A DNA stretch of 64,000 nt from Pseudomonadota bacterium (GTDB lineage: Bacteria; Pseudomonadota; Gammaproteobacteria; Steroidobacterales; Steroidobacteraceae): contig JAEZFW010000055.1 in NCBI GenBank assembly GCA_023417315.1, forward strand, positions 124,001 to 188,000. The letters are read 5' to 3'. Below are positions 15,878 to 24,603 of this stretch, piece after piece (positions within the stretch are counted from its first letter, which is position 1; every line of letters starts with the position of its first letter). A model generated the notes under the pieces. That model had not been told where the DNA came from. It made no database searches and saw only the letters and a list, made by a program, of their open reading frames with translations. Made by a program: the position numbers and the translations under genes.

Positions 15878-17032
15878 TCATTGCGATGCATTCGCGCCTG
15901 CAAGCAGTTGCGCTGCCTTCTCGAGCATCGGGCCAGTTGCATCCCCGGCGAGGGCTCGTCTTCCGTCGTTGGAAGTGATCGCGATGATGGTGCGGGTCTT
16001 CGGCGAGATCGCCAGCAGTGCATCCCACATTCCATTCGAACCGTTGTGCCATATCACCGGACCCTTAGACCATTCTGCGTGAGGATTCACGACCCAGCCG
16101 TAGGCGTAGTGATCCAGCACGGGTCGATGCAGCTTCCGATAGCTCTCAGGCTCGAGCAACTTGCCTCCGCCAGTTTCACCCTGGAGGTGGTCGTTTGCAT
16201 AAACGAGCAGATCGCGAAGCGACATGTGGATCGAGCCCGCAGGTCCAATGACAATTGTTGGATCCTCGTCGACAGAAACGGTGAATCCTAGGAAGCTCTT
16301 GTGTCCGCGCGGTTGCTCTAGATCCTGTGCCTGATCTTCAGGGTGTCCGAAACCGCCGCTGTGAATGCCGAGCGGCGCGAAGATCTCTCGTCTGATCAGA
16401 TCTTCCCACGATGAGCCCGTCGCCCTCTCCGCCATTACGCCCGCAATGAGAGCGCCGGCGTTGGAGTACAGGAACTTGCTGCCAGCCGGAGCCACGGGTT
16501 CATCCTTCAGAAAGTCGAGTACAAGCGCTTCTCTCGCAATCATTCGATCGGGACCCTCGGGATGATCGCGAAAGAGATACGAGAAGGGACGTTTGAGTTT
16601 GTTCGACGCGCCAGAGGTATGCGTTAAGAGTTGTTCGACCGTGACCCGCTGCCACGCTTCGCTGATCTCCGCGGAACCCGCAATGACATCCCCGATCGTC
16701 GTGTCCCAACTCAGCTCGCCTCGCTCGACCAAGCGTGCGATCAACGTTGCGGTGAATGACTTTGTGATCGAGCCGATGTGCCATTTGTCTTGCTCAGTCA
16801 GGGGAATGCCACTTCCGTGCTTGCGTTCACCCGCAACGGCGGATGCGATGATCTCACCATCCTTCATGATCATCACACCTAACCCCACTAACCCGAGATT
16901 ATCTCGGTGCTCGGTCACAATGCGATCGAGTGCAGGGCTCCAGCTTTGCTTTTCGACGTTCGGTGCGGCTGCGGCAAGTGAAGCAATGGTGAGCGCGCAA
17001 AGCGCCGGCAAGCTACGAATAGCGCGTGTCAT
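15878..17032 (-). CDS. Exported serine hydrolase, beta-lactamase/penicillin-binding fold
   Basis: The chosen ATG at 17032 follows GAGGAG and opens a signal peptide (MTRAIRSLPALCALTIASLAAAA); the frame is open upstream but lacks signal character. In the 384-residue product the class C/EstB motifs are present: SITKSF (SxxK, catalytic Ser and Lys), YSNAG (YxN) and WHNGSNG near the C-terminus in place of KTG. Members are esterases, D-aminopeptidases or beta-lactam-interacting enzymes; HxG at the third motif favours an esterase-type or peptidase activity over a true beta-lactamase. It is located in the periplasm. The S9-family gene lies upstream on the same strand. Confidence 0.88.
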   Translation of the reverse strand: MTRAIRSLPALCALTIASLAAAAPNVEKQSWSPALDRIVTEHRDNLGLVGLGVMIMKDGEIIASAVAGERKHGSGIPLTEQDKWHIGSITKSFTATLIARLVERGELSWDTTIGDVIAGSAEISEAWQRVTVEQLLTHTSGASNKLKRPFSYLFRDHPEGPDRMIAREALVLDFLKDEPVAPAGSKFLYSNAGALIAGVMAERATGSSWEDLIRREIFAPLGIHSGGFGHPEDQAQDLEQPRGHKSFLGFTVSVDEDPTIVIGPAGSIHMSLRDLLVYANDHLQGETGGGKLLEPESYRKLHRPVLDHYAYGWVVNPHAEWSKGPVIWHNGSNGMWDALLAISPKTRTIIAITSNDGRRALAGDATGPMLEKAAQLLAGANASQ

Positions 17033-17270
17033 ACAGCTCCTCGGGGACGTGTGTTCTAGCAGGATGAGTCTTAATAGCGTTGTCTCATCTCTGCTGGAGG
17101 AGCGGCGGATGTGCAGCTCCATGTGCCTACAACACCGGAGCTGACACTGAGTTACAGATTTTTTTCTCGCGATCTCCGCCTGGATCATCGCGATCGGGAG
17201 TGGATGGATCGGGTGAGTTGCTCGAAGCATCCCTGCTCCAACGGTACTGCGCTTCCGCGCACCTCGGGAC

Positions 17271-19355
17271 TTAGGACTGCTGCGTGTCTGCTTGCGCACC
17301 TTTGCCCAGGTGCTCCAGCAAAAACGCCTCGACTTCCTTCAGCAGCGTTTCGCGATCCGACTTGCGCCCGAGCTCGTGCGTGCCGGCCTCAACGATGACG
17401 GCTTTGTGTGCCTTCTTGTGCCGCTTCAGCGCTTTTGCCATCGCTTTCGTCTGGTCAACCTGCACTTCCCAATCCTTATCTCCATGCACCATCAAGACTG
17501 GCGTCGAGATGCTCTGCACGTGATTCAAGGGCGAACCTTCACGCAACTTATTCTTATCTGAGCCGACCTGCTCGCGTCGATACTCTCGATCGAAATGCAC
17601 GACCGCGTGGTCACGCAGCAGGCCCAAGTCGCTGAAGCCCGCAATGCTGATAGAACATCGATAGAGATCGCCGTTGCGCACGGCACCGAGCATTGCGGCA
17701 TACCCGCCAAAGCCCCAGCCCGCGATGCAGATGCGCTCGGGATCGGCGATACCTTCGTTGATCGCCCAGCGCGTTCCATCGACGATGTCCGAGTAGCTCA
17801 ATCCGGCCCAGTCCTGATGTGCAGCGAGGCGCCACTGTTGACCGTATCCGGCGGAGCCACGGAAGTTCATCTGCAGAACTGCATATCCGCGGTTCGCCAG
17901 GAAAGTACGCAGGAATGAGAAAGCCCAAGTGTCGCGCGCGTCGGGACCGTCGTGCGGCAAGACCACGAGCGGCAATTTCTCTGCGCGAACCCCCGTCGGC
18001 ACGGTGAGATAGCCGGGGATCTCGGTGCCATCGGAGGCCTTGTACGTGATGTTCGTCATGCGCCCGAGCGTTTCGGGGTTCAGCTCGGGATAGGCGCTGC
18101 CGAACTTCTGCAGCAGATCCTTCGTCGTATCGTAGATGTAGTAGGTGCCCGCATCGACATCGCTCGAGGACTGCACGACGAAGGTCTTCTCATCCTCCGT
18201 GCTATCGACGACATGATGGAACTTCGTTGGGTAGTGTGTCTGCAAGCGATCGATCATCTTGCGAACCGTCTCCGTCTCGTAGTAGGCATACGGTCGCTCG
18301 AGGTCGTAGCGAATTCCGAGTAGGCGCTTATCTTGCGTCAGCAGCGGCTCACCCACATCGACGAGCGGATGATTGAACAGCAAGCGCGGTTCTTCCTTGT
18401 CTGCGAGATCGATCGCCCACAGCGCATCGCGGCCCTGATAGTCGCCGACAGCGTATGCGGTGTCCTTCCAGGGTGACATCGCGATCGGGCGGAGCGCCTT
18501 CGTCGCCGTGAATGCGTTGCTGCGCGACAAACGACGCCACTCGCGTTCGCCCTCCAGCCTCGCGAAGTACTGCATGTTCACTCGGTCTGCGCTGCCCCAG
18601 CCGAGGCGTACGTTGCCTTTCCCGTCCGTTGCGAAGTTGTGAATCGGTGGGTTCTCATTCAACACGAGGCCAGTTTGACCCGTATAGATATTCATCGAGA
18701 ACACACTCGGGTAGGAATCGGCATCGTCATCGACTTGGATCAGGATCCTCTCATCGTCACCCGGCGTCACGTCGATCACCCCATCCTGCTTCTCGGGGTT
18801 GTACATCGCAACGGACTTCGCTCCAGTATCGAAACCCCCCGTATCGCCCGTGTTCTGATAATCCTCGACTCGCATGCCTTCATCCATGCCTTGGGGTTCG
18901 TTCATGTTGAAGTTTCGCAGCGACGTGGTCGTTGCGACCATGTTGGCTTTATCGGGCCGCAGCTGCAGCACTTTCAGCTCGCGTCCATCCACATCGACGC
19001 CGATCAAGCGGGAGTAGGGAGGCTCCGCATACTTCTTGCCGCGAATGTTCCCCTGAAGTGCGCACAGCAAGCGCTTGTCGCTCGCCCATCTGCACCAGGT
19101 CAAGTCGAACTTACCAGGCTCGGAGCCGGCGATCTGTCGAAACTCGCTGTCACCCGAGCGGTTGAACGTCATTAGCACCGAGACATCGCCAATTGCGGAT
19201 AAGAAAACGAGATGGCGGCCATCAGGTGAAATCGTCACGTTGCGGATTTGAGGCATGCGCGCAAAGTGCTCGATTGGTTGCGGCGCTGCATGAAGAGAAA
19301 CGGTGCTCATGCATAGCGCGGCGGCGCACGCCGCGAGACGGGCAGCAGTAATCAT
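17271..19355 (-). CDS. S9 (prolyl oligopeptidase)-family protein with nucleophile Ser replaced by Gly
   Basis: From the ATG at 19355 (AGGGGA before it) the 694-residue product has a signal peptide (MITAARLAACAAALCMSTVSLHA), a beta-propeller-like N-terminal half and a C-terminal alpha/beta-hydrolase domain. The domain shows the S9 dipeptidyl/acylaminoacyl peptidase pattern: GSAGYGQQWR, the nucleophile elbow, VLMVHGDKDWEV with Asp628 and EAGTHELG with His660. The elbow reads AGWGFGGYAAM, where the family has GWSYGG. The codon at 17712-17714 is GGC (Gly548) instead of a Ser codon such as AGC. With Asp and His kept but no nucleophile, it should be inactive as a serine peptidase unless another residue serves; it could be a binding protein, or the base could be a sequencing error. 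Confidence 0.88.
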   Translation of the reverse strand: MITAARLAACAAALCMSTVSLHAAPQPIEHFARMPQIRNVTISPDGRHLVFLSAIGDVSVLMTFNRSGDSEFRQIAGSEPGKFDLTWCRWASDKRLLCALQGNIRGKKYAEPPYSRLIGVDVDGRELKVLQLRPDKANMVATTTSLRNFNMNEPQGMDEGMRVEDYQNTGDTGGFDTGAKSVAMYNPEKQDGVIDVTPGDDERILIQVDDDADSYPSVFSMNIYTGQTGLVLNENPPIHNFATDGKGNVRLGWGSADRVNMQYFARLEGEREWRRLSRSNAFTATKALRPIAMSPWKDTAYAVGDYQGRDALWAIDLADKEEPRLLFNHPLVDVGEPLLTQDKRLLGIRYDLERPYAYYETETVRKMIDRLQTHYPTKFHHVVDSTEDEKTFVVQSSSDVDAGTYYIYDTTKDLLQKFGSAYPELNPETLGRMTNITYKASDGTEIPGYLTVPTGVRAEKLPLVVLPHDGPDARDTWAFSFLRTFLANRGYAVLQMNFRGSAGYGQQWRLAAHQDWAGLSYSDIVDGTRWAINEGIADPERICIAGWGFGGYAAMLGAVRNGDLYRCSISIAGFSDLGLLRDHAVVHFDREYRREQVGSDKNKLREGSPLNHVQSISTPVLMVHGDKDWEVQVDQTKAMAKALKRHKKAHKAVIVEAGTHELGRKSDRETLLKEVEAFLLEHLGKGAQADTQQS

Positions 19356-19710
19356 GAAAGAGTCCCCTGTACGCGAAGTTGTTGTTTTCTGGCCCATTCC
19401 CGGCGCCACAACCATCGTCCGTTGGCTCTCCGGAGGGTAATGCATTTAGGTGGGGCCTGCCACCTGATGGGGTTCTCGCGAGGAGTGCGACTCGCACCAA
19501 CAGGGTAGGCCCTAGATTAGCGCGAAGGGTCGCCCCTGGTGACTCGTCGGCGGGATTGTCACAGGGCCATAGATGGCGACGACATTCTCGCTCTCGGTCC
19601 TGGCGGGTCCGCTCGTGCTCGAGCCCGTTGTCACGATCCCGAGCCCCGAGCGACTTGCTCGTGACCCAGCCATGAGGACGTGCGGACGGTTGAGAGGGTG
19701 AGTCGATCGC
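19356..19710. other. Non-coding gap of 355 bases
   Basis: This is the promoter side of the S9-family gene and the downstream side of the methyltransferase gene. A short perfect hairpin (AGGTGG at 19448, CCACCT at 19460, 6-base loop) is present. I see no gene, repeat family or RNA here. Confidence 0.5.
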
Positions 19711-20472
19711 TCAATGCGTGACAGTACTCTCTCCGCCGCGGCGACCGTAAGCGACGCGACTTCCGACGGCGCTATAGAGCTTCGGTAGAAAGGGCAGCAG
19801 GGTCGATAGCTGGTACACCTTTCGTCCCCGCTTGCTGTGCTTGAGAAAGACTTTCTCCACGAATTGAATGTCGGTGAAGAATCTGGAGAACTGCTGCTGC
19901 AAGGTTCGTTTCGATAGATAGTTCGTGTGCTGCCTGAGATAAGTCCAGTTCGCATCGGTTGCTTCCGCTGCGCTCATGGACTTTTGAAATTGATTTCTGA
20001 CCCCGATCATTGCCCAGGACCTCAACCACCACCGCGCGCGCAGCATCGTTCCGAGCGGTACGAACACGTGCGGTTCGATCGGCTTGTATCTGGCAGGGAA
20101 GATGTGCAGGAATGAGCCGCCCGGCTTGAGCACTCTATGGATCTCACTCAGCGTCGTGGGATAGTCCATCACGTGCTCGAACACTTGATCGCTGATTACG
20201 ATGTCGAAAGTGCAATCATCGAATGGAATGCGGTAGGGCTGCGGGTTGATCTCACGCAAGATCCCGTTCTGCACGAGCGCCTGATCGGCTGTGTTGAAAT
20301 CGTCGTCCAGATTGAAGCCGGCGCCGAAGAACTCGAACCCCTTTTCGCGGCCGGCCTTCACCATCAATCCGGCGCCGCAGCCGAGATCGAGAATCTTTGT
20401 TTGCTCTGTAATGGGCGTCTTCAGATCTCGCAGGATCTTCAGGAAGACGTCTACCCGCTGTGTCTTGGTCAT
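19711..20472 (-). CDS. Class I SAM-dependent methyltransferase
   Basis: The 253-residue product starts at the ATG at 20472, preceded by GAGGGG. Motif I is ILDLGCGAGLMVKAG (SAM binding). A DIVISDQVFEHVMDY motif follows, then HRVLKPGGSFLHIFP, the usual UbiE/Methyltransf_11 order. The C-terminal third contains ARWWLRSWAMIG and a basic tail. The acceptor substrate cannot be inferred. It lies with the small unknown gene at 20706 on the same strand but with a 233-base gap between them. Confidence 0.85.
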   Translation of the reverse strand: MTKTQRVDVFLKILRDLKTPITEQTKILDLGCGAGLMVKAGREKGFEFFGAGFNLDDDFNTADQALVQNGILREINPQPYRIPFDDCTFDIVISDQVFEHVMDYPTTLSEIHRVLKPGGSFLHIFPARYKPIEPHVFVPLGTMLRARWWLRSWAMIGVRNQFQKSMSAAEATDANWTYLRQHTNYLSKRTLQQQFSRFFTDIQFVEKVFLKHSKRGRKVYQLSTLLPFLPKLYSAVGSRVAYGRRGGESTVTH

Positions 20473-20705
20473 GGTGCCCCTCACGATGACTGTGCACGTG
20501 GAGGAGAAAACCAACGGACTTGACCCGAAGTTCCCTACTTCGTAACTACACTGACATGGCGAACCTGAGATTGTGCAGGGCAGCAGCGCTGCTTGGCCCG
20601 TAGGTCGAGCTTAGATGCTAACGAGAACAGTCGTCGCGCATTCCGGCGACGCGGGTCCGCGCCGGCTTGTCTGGCGTGGGCGCGCCACGCGCGGAGATGC
20701 CTCGG

Positions 20706-21041
20706 TTAGCTCTTGCGAACGAAGCGGTTGATGAGTCGCTTGAGTGGCCCGGTGTCTGCGGTCTTGATCTGCTCGTGATTGAGCTTCGCGGGTCTGCTCG
20801 ACTGTTCCTGCCACTCGTAGTAGCTGACGGCGCGAGTCTCTTCTCGAGGGGCTTCGGAGTCGAGGAGCATGAGCTGCGAGTTCTCCAGATCGGAGAGCTG
20901 TTCATCCGTGATGTTCCGCTCGAACACGCCTGTCGCAGTCTGCCATTCCCAGATTCCGCGCCCAGAACTGTCGAACGTCGTCCGTCCGGACTTGCGGTCG
21001 CGCGTAGAGTCCTTACTTGTTCGTGACTTGCCCTTCTGCAT
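20706..21041 (-). CDS. Small conserved soluble protein of unknown function
   Basis: The 111-residue protein starts at ATG 21041 (GAGGG upstream); an in-frame ATG eight codons earlier lacks a binding site. A Lys/Arg/Ser-rich N-terminus (MQKGKSRTSKDSTRDRKSG) precedes GRGIWEWQTATGVFERNIT, then an acidic ENSQLMLLDSEAPREET stretch and a basic C-terminus (LKRLINRFVRKS). There are no membrane segments or signal. I recall similar GRxVWEWQT proteins as uncharacterised in beta- and gammaproteobacteria. It stands alone and its role is unknown. Confidence 0.6.
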   Translation of the reverse strand: MQKGKSRTSKDSTRDRKSGRTTFDSSGRGIWEWQTATGVFERNITDEQLSDLENSQLMLLDSEAPREETRAVSYYEWQEQSSRPAKLNHEQIKTADTGPLKRLINRFVRKS

Positions 21042-21284
21042 CGACTCGCCCTCTGTTCCGCGCATGACCGTTGAAACGTCAATCGAGGCGCGGAGTATTG
21101 AGGGGCCTGGGGTATGTGCACATAAGACCGCCGCTGAATCGATGCTACGACGGGCGTGTGTAGGAGATTACGTACGAAGTTGAGAATTGCCGGTTGAGGG
21201 TTCTTCGGTCAGGGTGGATCACGACGCGCTGTCGCGAACGGCACCACTAGAATCGATCGTATTGATCTTCTAAGGAGCTCGTTC

Positions 21285-22109
21285 ATGAAGATGCTTTCGA
21301 GAGCCGCGGCGGTGTGCCTCGCCTTCGCTGGTTTCGGGTTGGTGGGGAGCGCGCATGCGATCACGTTTGGACAGCCGGACGGGAACGCGCATCCTCATGT
21401 CGGCACACTTCTGTTCGTCCAGAACGGTCAAGGCTATTTCAGTTGTACCGGCACGCTGATCAGCCCTACCGTGATGCTGACCGCAGGTCATTGTGTTGAA
21501 GGCGGCGGCGTCGAGAACTCGGAGACGTATGTGCGTTTCACCGAACATGCGCTCGATGACATAGAGGACTATCCATCGACGCAGGCGTGGCTCGATGCAG
21601 AGTGGATTGCGGCCGCGGACGTGATTCCTCATCCGCAGTTCGATGACTTTGCTGCTTTCCCAAATACGTATGATGTGGGTCTCGTCATCCTGTCGGAACC
21701 CGTGTACTTGCGTGTCTATGGCATTCTGCCGACCGAAGGGTTGCTCGCCAGCGTGCTTGCCGAGAAAGGCAACAGAACAAATTGGTTCACTGCCGTGGGC
21801 TACGGTGCGCAAGGCATCCTGAACCCCTTCGAGAGCGATGAGTATGCTCGGTATCGCACGACAGCACGGCTCATCGAGCTCAAGAGCACGAATACGGGCG
21901 ATGAACAGAGCGCGAAGTTCACCAATAATCCAGGACGAGGGCGAGGCGGGACTTGCTTCGGCGACTCCGGCGGCCCCGTGTTCTATCAGGATACGCCCGT
22001 CATCGCGGCCATCGTGTCGTGGGGGAACACGCCCTGTATCGGCGTAGATTTCCAGTTCCGCATCGATACCGACATCGCGCTCGACTTCATCGAAGCAAAC
22101 ATGCCGTAG
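21285..22109 (+). CDS. Secreted S1 (chymotrypsin-like) serine protease
   Basis: The 274-residue protein has a signal peptide (MKMLSRAAAVCLAFAGFGLVGSAHA) and an AAGGAG ribosome-binding site. The triad is complete: His69 (TAGHC), Asp130 (YDVGLV) and Ser228 (CFGDSGGP). The first Cys pair around the active His (SCTG, GHC) and the SWGN segment are as in the family. The residue six before the catalytic Ser, which sets S1 specificity in trypsin, is Gly222, so a chymotrypsin- or elastase-like preference is more likely than trypsin-like. The start of the mature protein (ITFGQPDGNAHPHVG) resembles an activated N-terminus, so no long propeptide is needed. The gene stands alone and converges with the TonB gene. 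Confidence 0.92.
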   Translation: MKMLSRAAAVCLAFAGFGLVGSAHAITFGQPDGNAHPHVGTLLFVQNGQGYFSCTGTLISPTVMLTAGHCVEGGGVENSETYVRFTEHALDDIEDYPSTQAWLDAEWIAAADVIPHPQFDDFAAFPNTYDVGLVILSEPVYLRVYGILPTEGLLASVLAEKGNRTNWFTAVGYGAQGILNPFESDEYARYRTTARLIELKSTNTGDEQSAKFTNNPGRGRGGTCFGDSGGPVFYQDTPVIAAIVSWGNTPCIGVDFQFRIDTDIALDFIEANMP

Positions 22110-22175
22110 GCGAGTGCAGGTCTTCGCTGGTGGAAGCGTGTCATCGTGCTTCGAACAGTCACACTCGAGCGGGCG

Positions 22176-22901
22176 CTATCCCGCTGACTCGGCACGGGCG
22201 GTAGGGCCTTCCCGCGTGTAGAAGAAGCGCACCAGCATCGCGCGCTGTTCGGGAGACTTCGTGGGCGTAAATGTCCAGTTCCGTGCGGCCTCGAGAGAAA
22301 GACGCTCGAAGTATCGGCTTGGACCCGGAATTTCCGAAGCCGCGGAGACCACTGTACCTTCCTGATCGATCGTCACTCGAACCGCCACTCTGACGGTCCC
22401 GCGAATCGTGTCCAGTGCGCTTTGCGGAACGTTCGGAATCACTTCATTGAGAGGTGATGGCGGCGCCTCGGGTGGGTCTTGCGCTTCTGCCGCCGCCGAA
22501 GTCGTCTCGACATCCGTCGGCTCGGTGGAAGTGAGGGTAGGAGACTCGGCTTTGGCTGCCGGAGGAGCGGGCGTCATCGAACGCACGGATGATGAGGAGT
22601 CTGTCGGCGTCGCGAGTGGAGCTTGGGATCGGGGCACCGCGCTAGCGGGGGCGACGGTCATTGCCGCAGACGAATCGCTCTTCAAGACGCTTGCGAGAAT
22701 CCAGATCAGAGCGAGCGCCGCAACCGCGCCGATACCAAGCGCAATCGCGAGTGCGCGTTTGTTCAATGGACCGGTGGCAGGTACCTGGGGTGGATCATCC
22801 GGGATGATCTTCACCCGGATCACGAGCCGTTGCGTGGATGTCGTGCTCGGCTGTGATGCACCAGCCAGTTCCGTATTTGGCTGTGACTCGTTCGCTTCCA
22901 C
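22176..22901 (-). CDS. Energy-transducer TonB-type protein
   Basis: The 241 residues comprise a polar cytoplasmic N-terminus (about 1-48), one membrane helix (ALAIALGIGAVAALALIWILA), a Pro/Ser/Thr/Ala-rich periplasmic linker (about 75-150) and a C-terminal TonB domain. That domain has VRVAVRVTIDQEGTVVSAASEIPGPS and LSLEAARNWTFTP, which match the TonB_C pattern of a Gly-centred turn and a WxFxP strand. It links proton-motive force to outer-membrane receptors, and the window has two (3695, 28840). No exbB/exbD genes are adjacent. The unusually long N-terminal cytoplasmic tail may mean it is an adapted paralogue. Confidence 0.85.
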   Translation of the reverse strand: MEANESQPNTELAGASQPSTTSTQRLVIRVKIIPDDPPQVPATGPLNKRALAIALGIGAVAALALIWILASVLKSDSSAAMTVAPASAVPRSQAPLATPTDSSSSVRSMTPAPPAAKAESPTLTSTEPTDVETTSAAAEAQDPPEAPPSPLNEVIPNVPQSALDTIRGTVRVAVRVTIDQEGTVVSAASEIPGPSRYFERLSLEAARNWTFTPTKSPEQRAMLVRFFYTREGPTARAESAG

Positions 22902-23301
22902 TCGCGTCGTTTACCCTCGCATCTGTGCTCGTGAATCGCGCGAAGAAAGTTCGCAACGGAACTTTACACCATTCGCACTGTGGCGATGAGCGTCGCTGAG
23001 CGATGCGACCTTGCCCGCCCGCGACGCTACCGCGTACGTCGATCGCCCGCGTGAGCACGGAGCGCCAACTGGCATTGCCGCCCAAAGATATTCACACGCG
23101 AGAGAGTGAATGTTGACAAATTCGTCCGACAATGGCTCACTCCGCGGGGAGCATCGGCACACGATCGATGCCAAGAAGAGGGGGATGCGATGGAAGCCTC
23201 TTGTGCGACGATGGGCGCGGGCATTCAGTCCCGAGATGGGGCCCAGTCACATCAATTCGATTTGCGATTGAAGGCGCTCTGACGTGCATGCGCGCAGCGA
23301 G
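22902..23301. promoter_or_regulatory. Divergent promoter region with inverted repeat
   Basis: About 400 bases separate the TonB gene and the MFS operon, which point away from each other. ATTCAC (23090-23095) and GTGAAT (23106-23111) form a 6-base inverted repeat with 10-base spacing, followed by TTGACA at 23113. The TetR regulator at 27875 is an obvious candidate binder. No gene is supported here; frames in it lack coding character. Confidence 0.4.
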
Positions 23302-24603
23302 ATGTCTGCGCCCATTACGGCGGCGCCATCTGCGCAGCCGAATGCGCGCGCGTGGTCGGCATTGGGCATCCTGTGCTTCGTCTACGTGCTCAACTTTCTC
23401 GATCGACAACTGTTGTCCATTCTGGCGAAGCCCATTCAAGACGACCTGTGCGTGACCGACGGTCAATTGGGCGTCATCGGCGGCTTCTACTTCGCATTGT
23501 TCTACTGCGTGCTCGCGATTCCAGTCGGCTGGCTCGCTGATCGGACGAACCGAGTGCGCGTCTTGTCGTTCGCTTGTGCGTTGTGGAGCGCGGCGACCGT
23601 TGCATGCGGTCTTTCGACGAGTTACGCGCAGCTCGCCATCGCTCGCATGACGGTTGGCATCGGAGAAGCAGGCGGCGTGCCGCCATCCTATGCGATCGTC
23701 GCGGATTACTTCCCACCGGGTACGCGCGGCACGGCGCTCAGCATCTATAACCTCGGGCCGCCTATCGGGCTCGCATTGGGCGTCGCGTTCGGTGCATCGA
23801 TTGCAGCCGCGTACGACTGGCGGTGGGCATTCATCGTGCTCGGCGGCATCGGGATCGTTGCGGCGCTGATCGTCATTCTGTTCGTCCGCGAGCCCGTGCG
23901 TGGCAGGCTCGATCATGGAATCTCGCGGGCGAGCGCGACCGCGAAGGCGCCGTTCTGGCCGACGTGTCGGATGTTCTTTGCGCACCCCGTTCTGCGCAGC
24001 GTATCGCTTGCGACCGGCGCGACGCAGTTCGTGACGTACGCGCTCTTGAACTTCGCGACGCTGTTCTTGATGCGCGAGAAGGGCATGACACTGAGCGAAG
24101 TCGCGACCTACTACTCAGTGCTGGTTGGCGTGTCCGTCGGCGCGGGGATGTATCTCTCCGGCCGCTTGATCGATCGCTTGGCGCCGCGCTCCAAGAGCGC
24201 TTACGGCTATTTGCCTGCCATTGCGCTCGCGCTCGCGATTCCATTCTTCATCGGGTTCGTGTGGGCGCCGGATTGGCGGCTGGCACTGGCGTTCCTCGCG
24301 CTGCCGATGTGCCTCAACTACTTCTACCTGTCACCGGCGGTCACGCTGGTACAGGAAGAAGTGCAGCCGAACGAGCGCGTGCTGTCCGGTGCATTGCTGC
24401 TGCTCGTGATGAATCTCGTCGGCCTCGGTTTCGGCCCAACTTTTTTGGGTGCGATGAGCGACTACTTCCAACCGAGCCATCCGCAGAACTCGCTGCAATT
24501 GGCCTTTTACACGCTCGTGCCTTTCTACGTGCTCGCCATCCTGTTGCACTTGTGGCTGGCTCGCATGATCAAGCGCGATGAGCTGCATCGGAGTCGTACG
24601 TGA
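23302..24603 (+). CDS. MFS transporter (spinster-like)
   Basis: The protein has 433 residues from the ATG at 23302 (a GTG at 23284 is an alternative) and twelve hydrophobic helices. It has FLDRQLLSILAKPIQDDL in helix 1, the loop 2-3 motif GWLADRTNRVRVLS, and GIGEAGGVPPSYAIVADYFPPGTRGTALSIYNLG in helices 4-5, typical of the spinster-like group common beside catabolic genes. It overlaps the carboxylesterase start by four bases, indicating coupled translation. It may import the ester or acid handled by the next two enzymes. Confidence 0.93.
   Translation: MSAPITAAPSAQPNARAWSALGILCFVYVLNFLDRQLLSILAKPIQDDLCVTDGQLGVIGGFYFALFYCVLAIPVGWLADRTNRVRVLSFACALWSAATVACGLSTSYAQLAIARMTVGIGEAGGVPPSYAIVADYFPPGTRGTALSIYNLGPPIGLALGVAFGASIAAAYDWRWAFIVLGGIGIVAALIVILFVREPVRGRLDHGISRASATAKAPFWPTCRMFFAHPVLRSVSLATGATQFVTYALLNFATLFLMREKGMTLSEVATYYSVLVGVSVGAGMYLSGRLIDRLAPRSKSAYGYLPAIALALAIPFFIGFVWAPDWRLALAFLALPMCLNYFYLSPAVTLVQEEVQPNERVLSGALLLLVMNLVGLGFGPTFLGAMSDYFQPSHPQNSLQLAFYTLVPFYVLAILLHLWLARMIKRDELHRSRT

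Noticed and set aside
19512..19955. Minus-strand frame of about 147 codons in the gap downstream of the methyltransferase
   Set aside because: More than half overlaps the methyltransferase in another frame, and the rest is Ser/Arg-rich with no signal, motif or start site.
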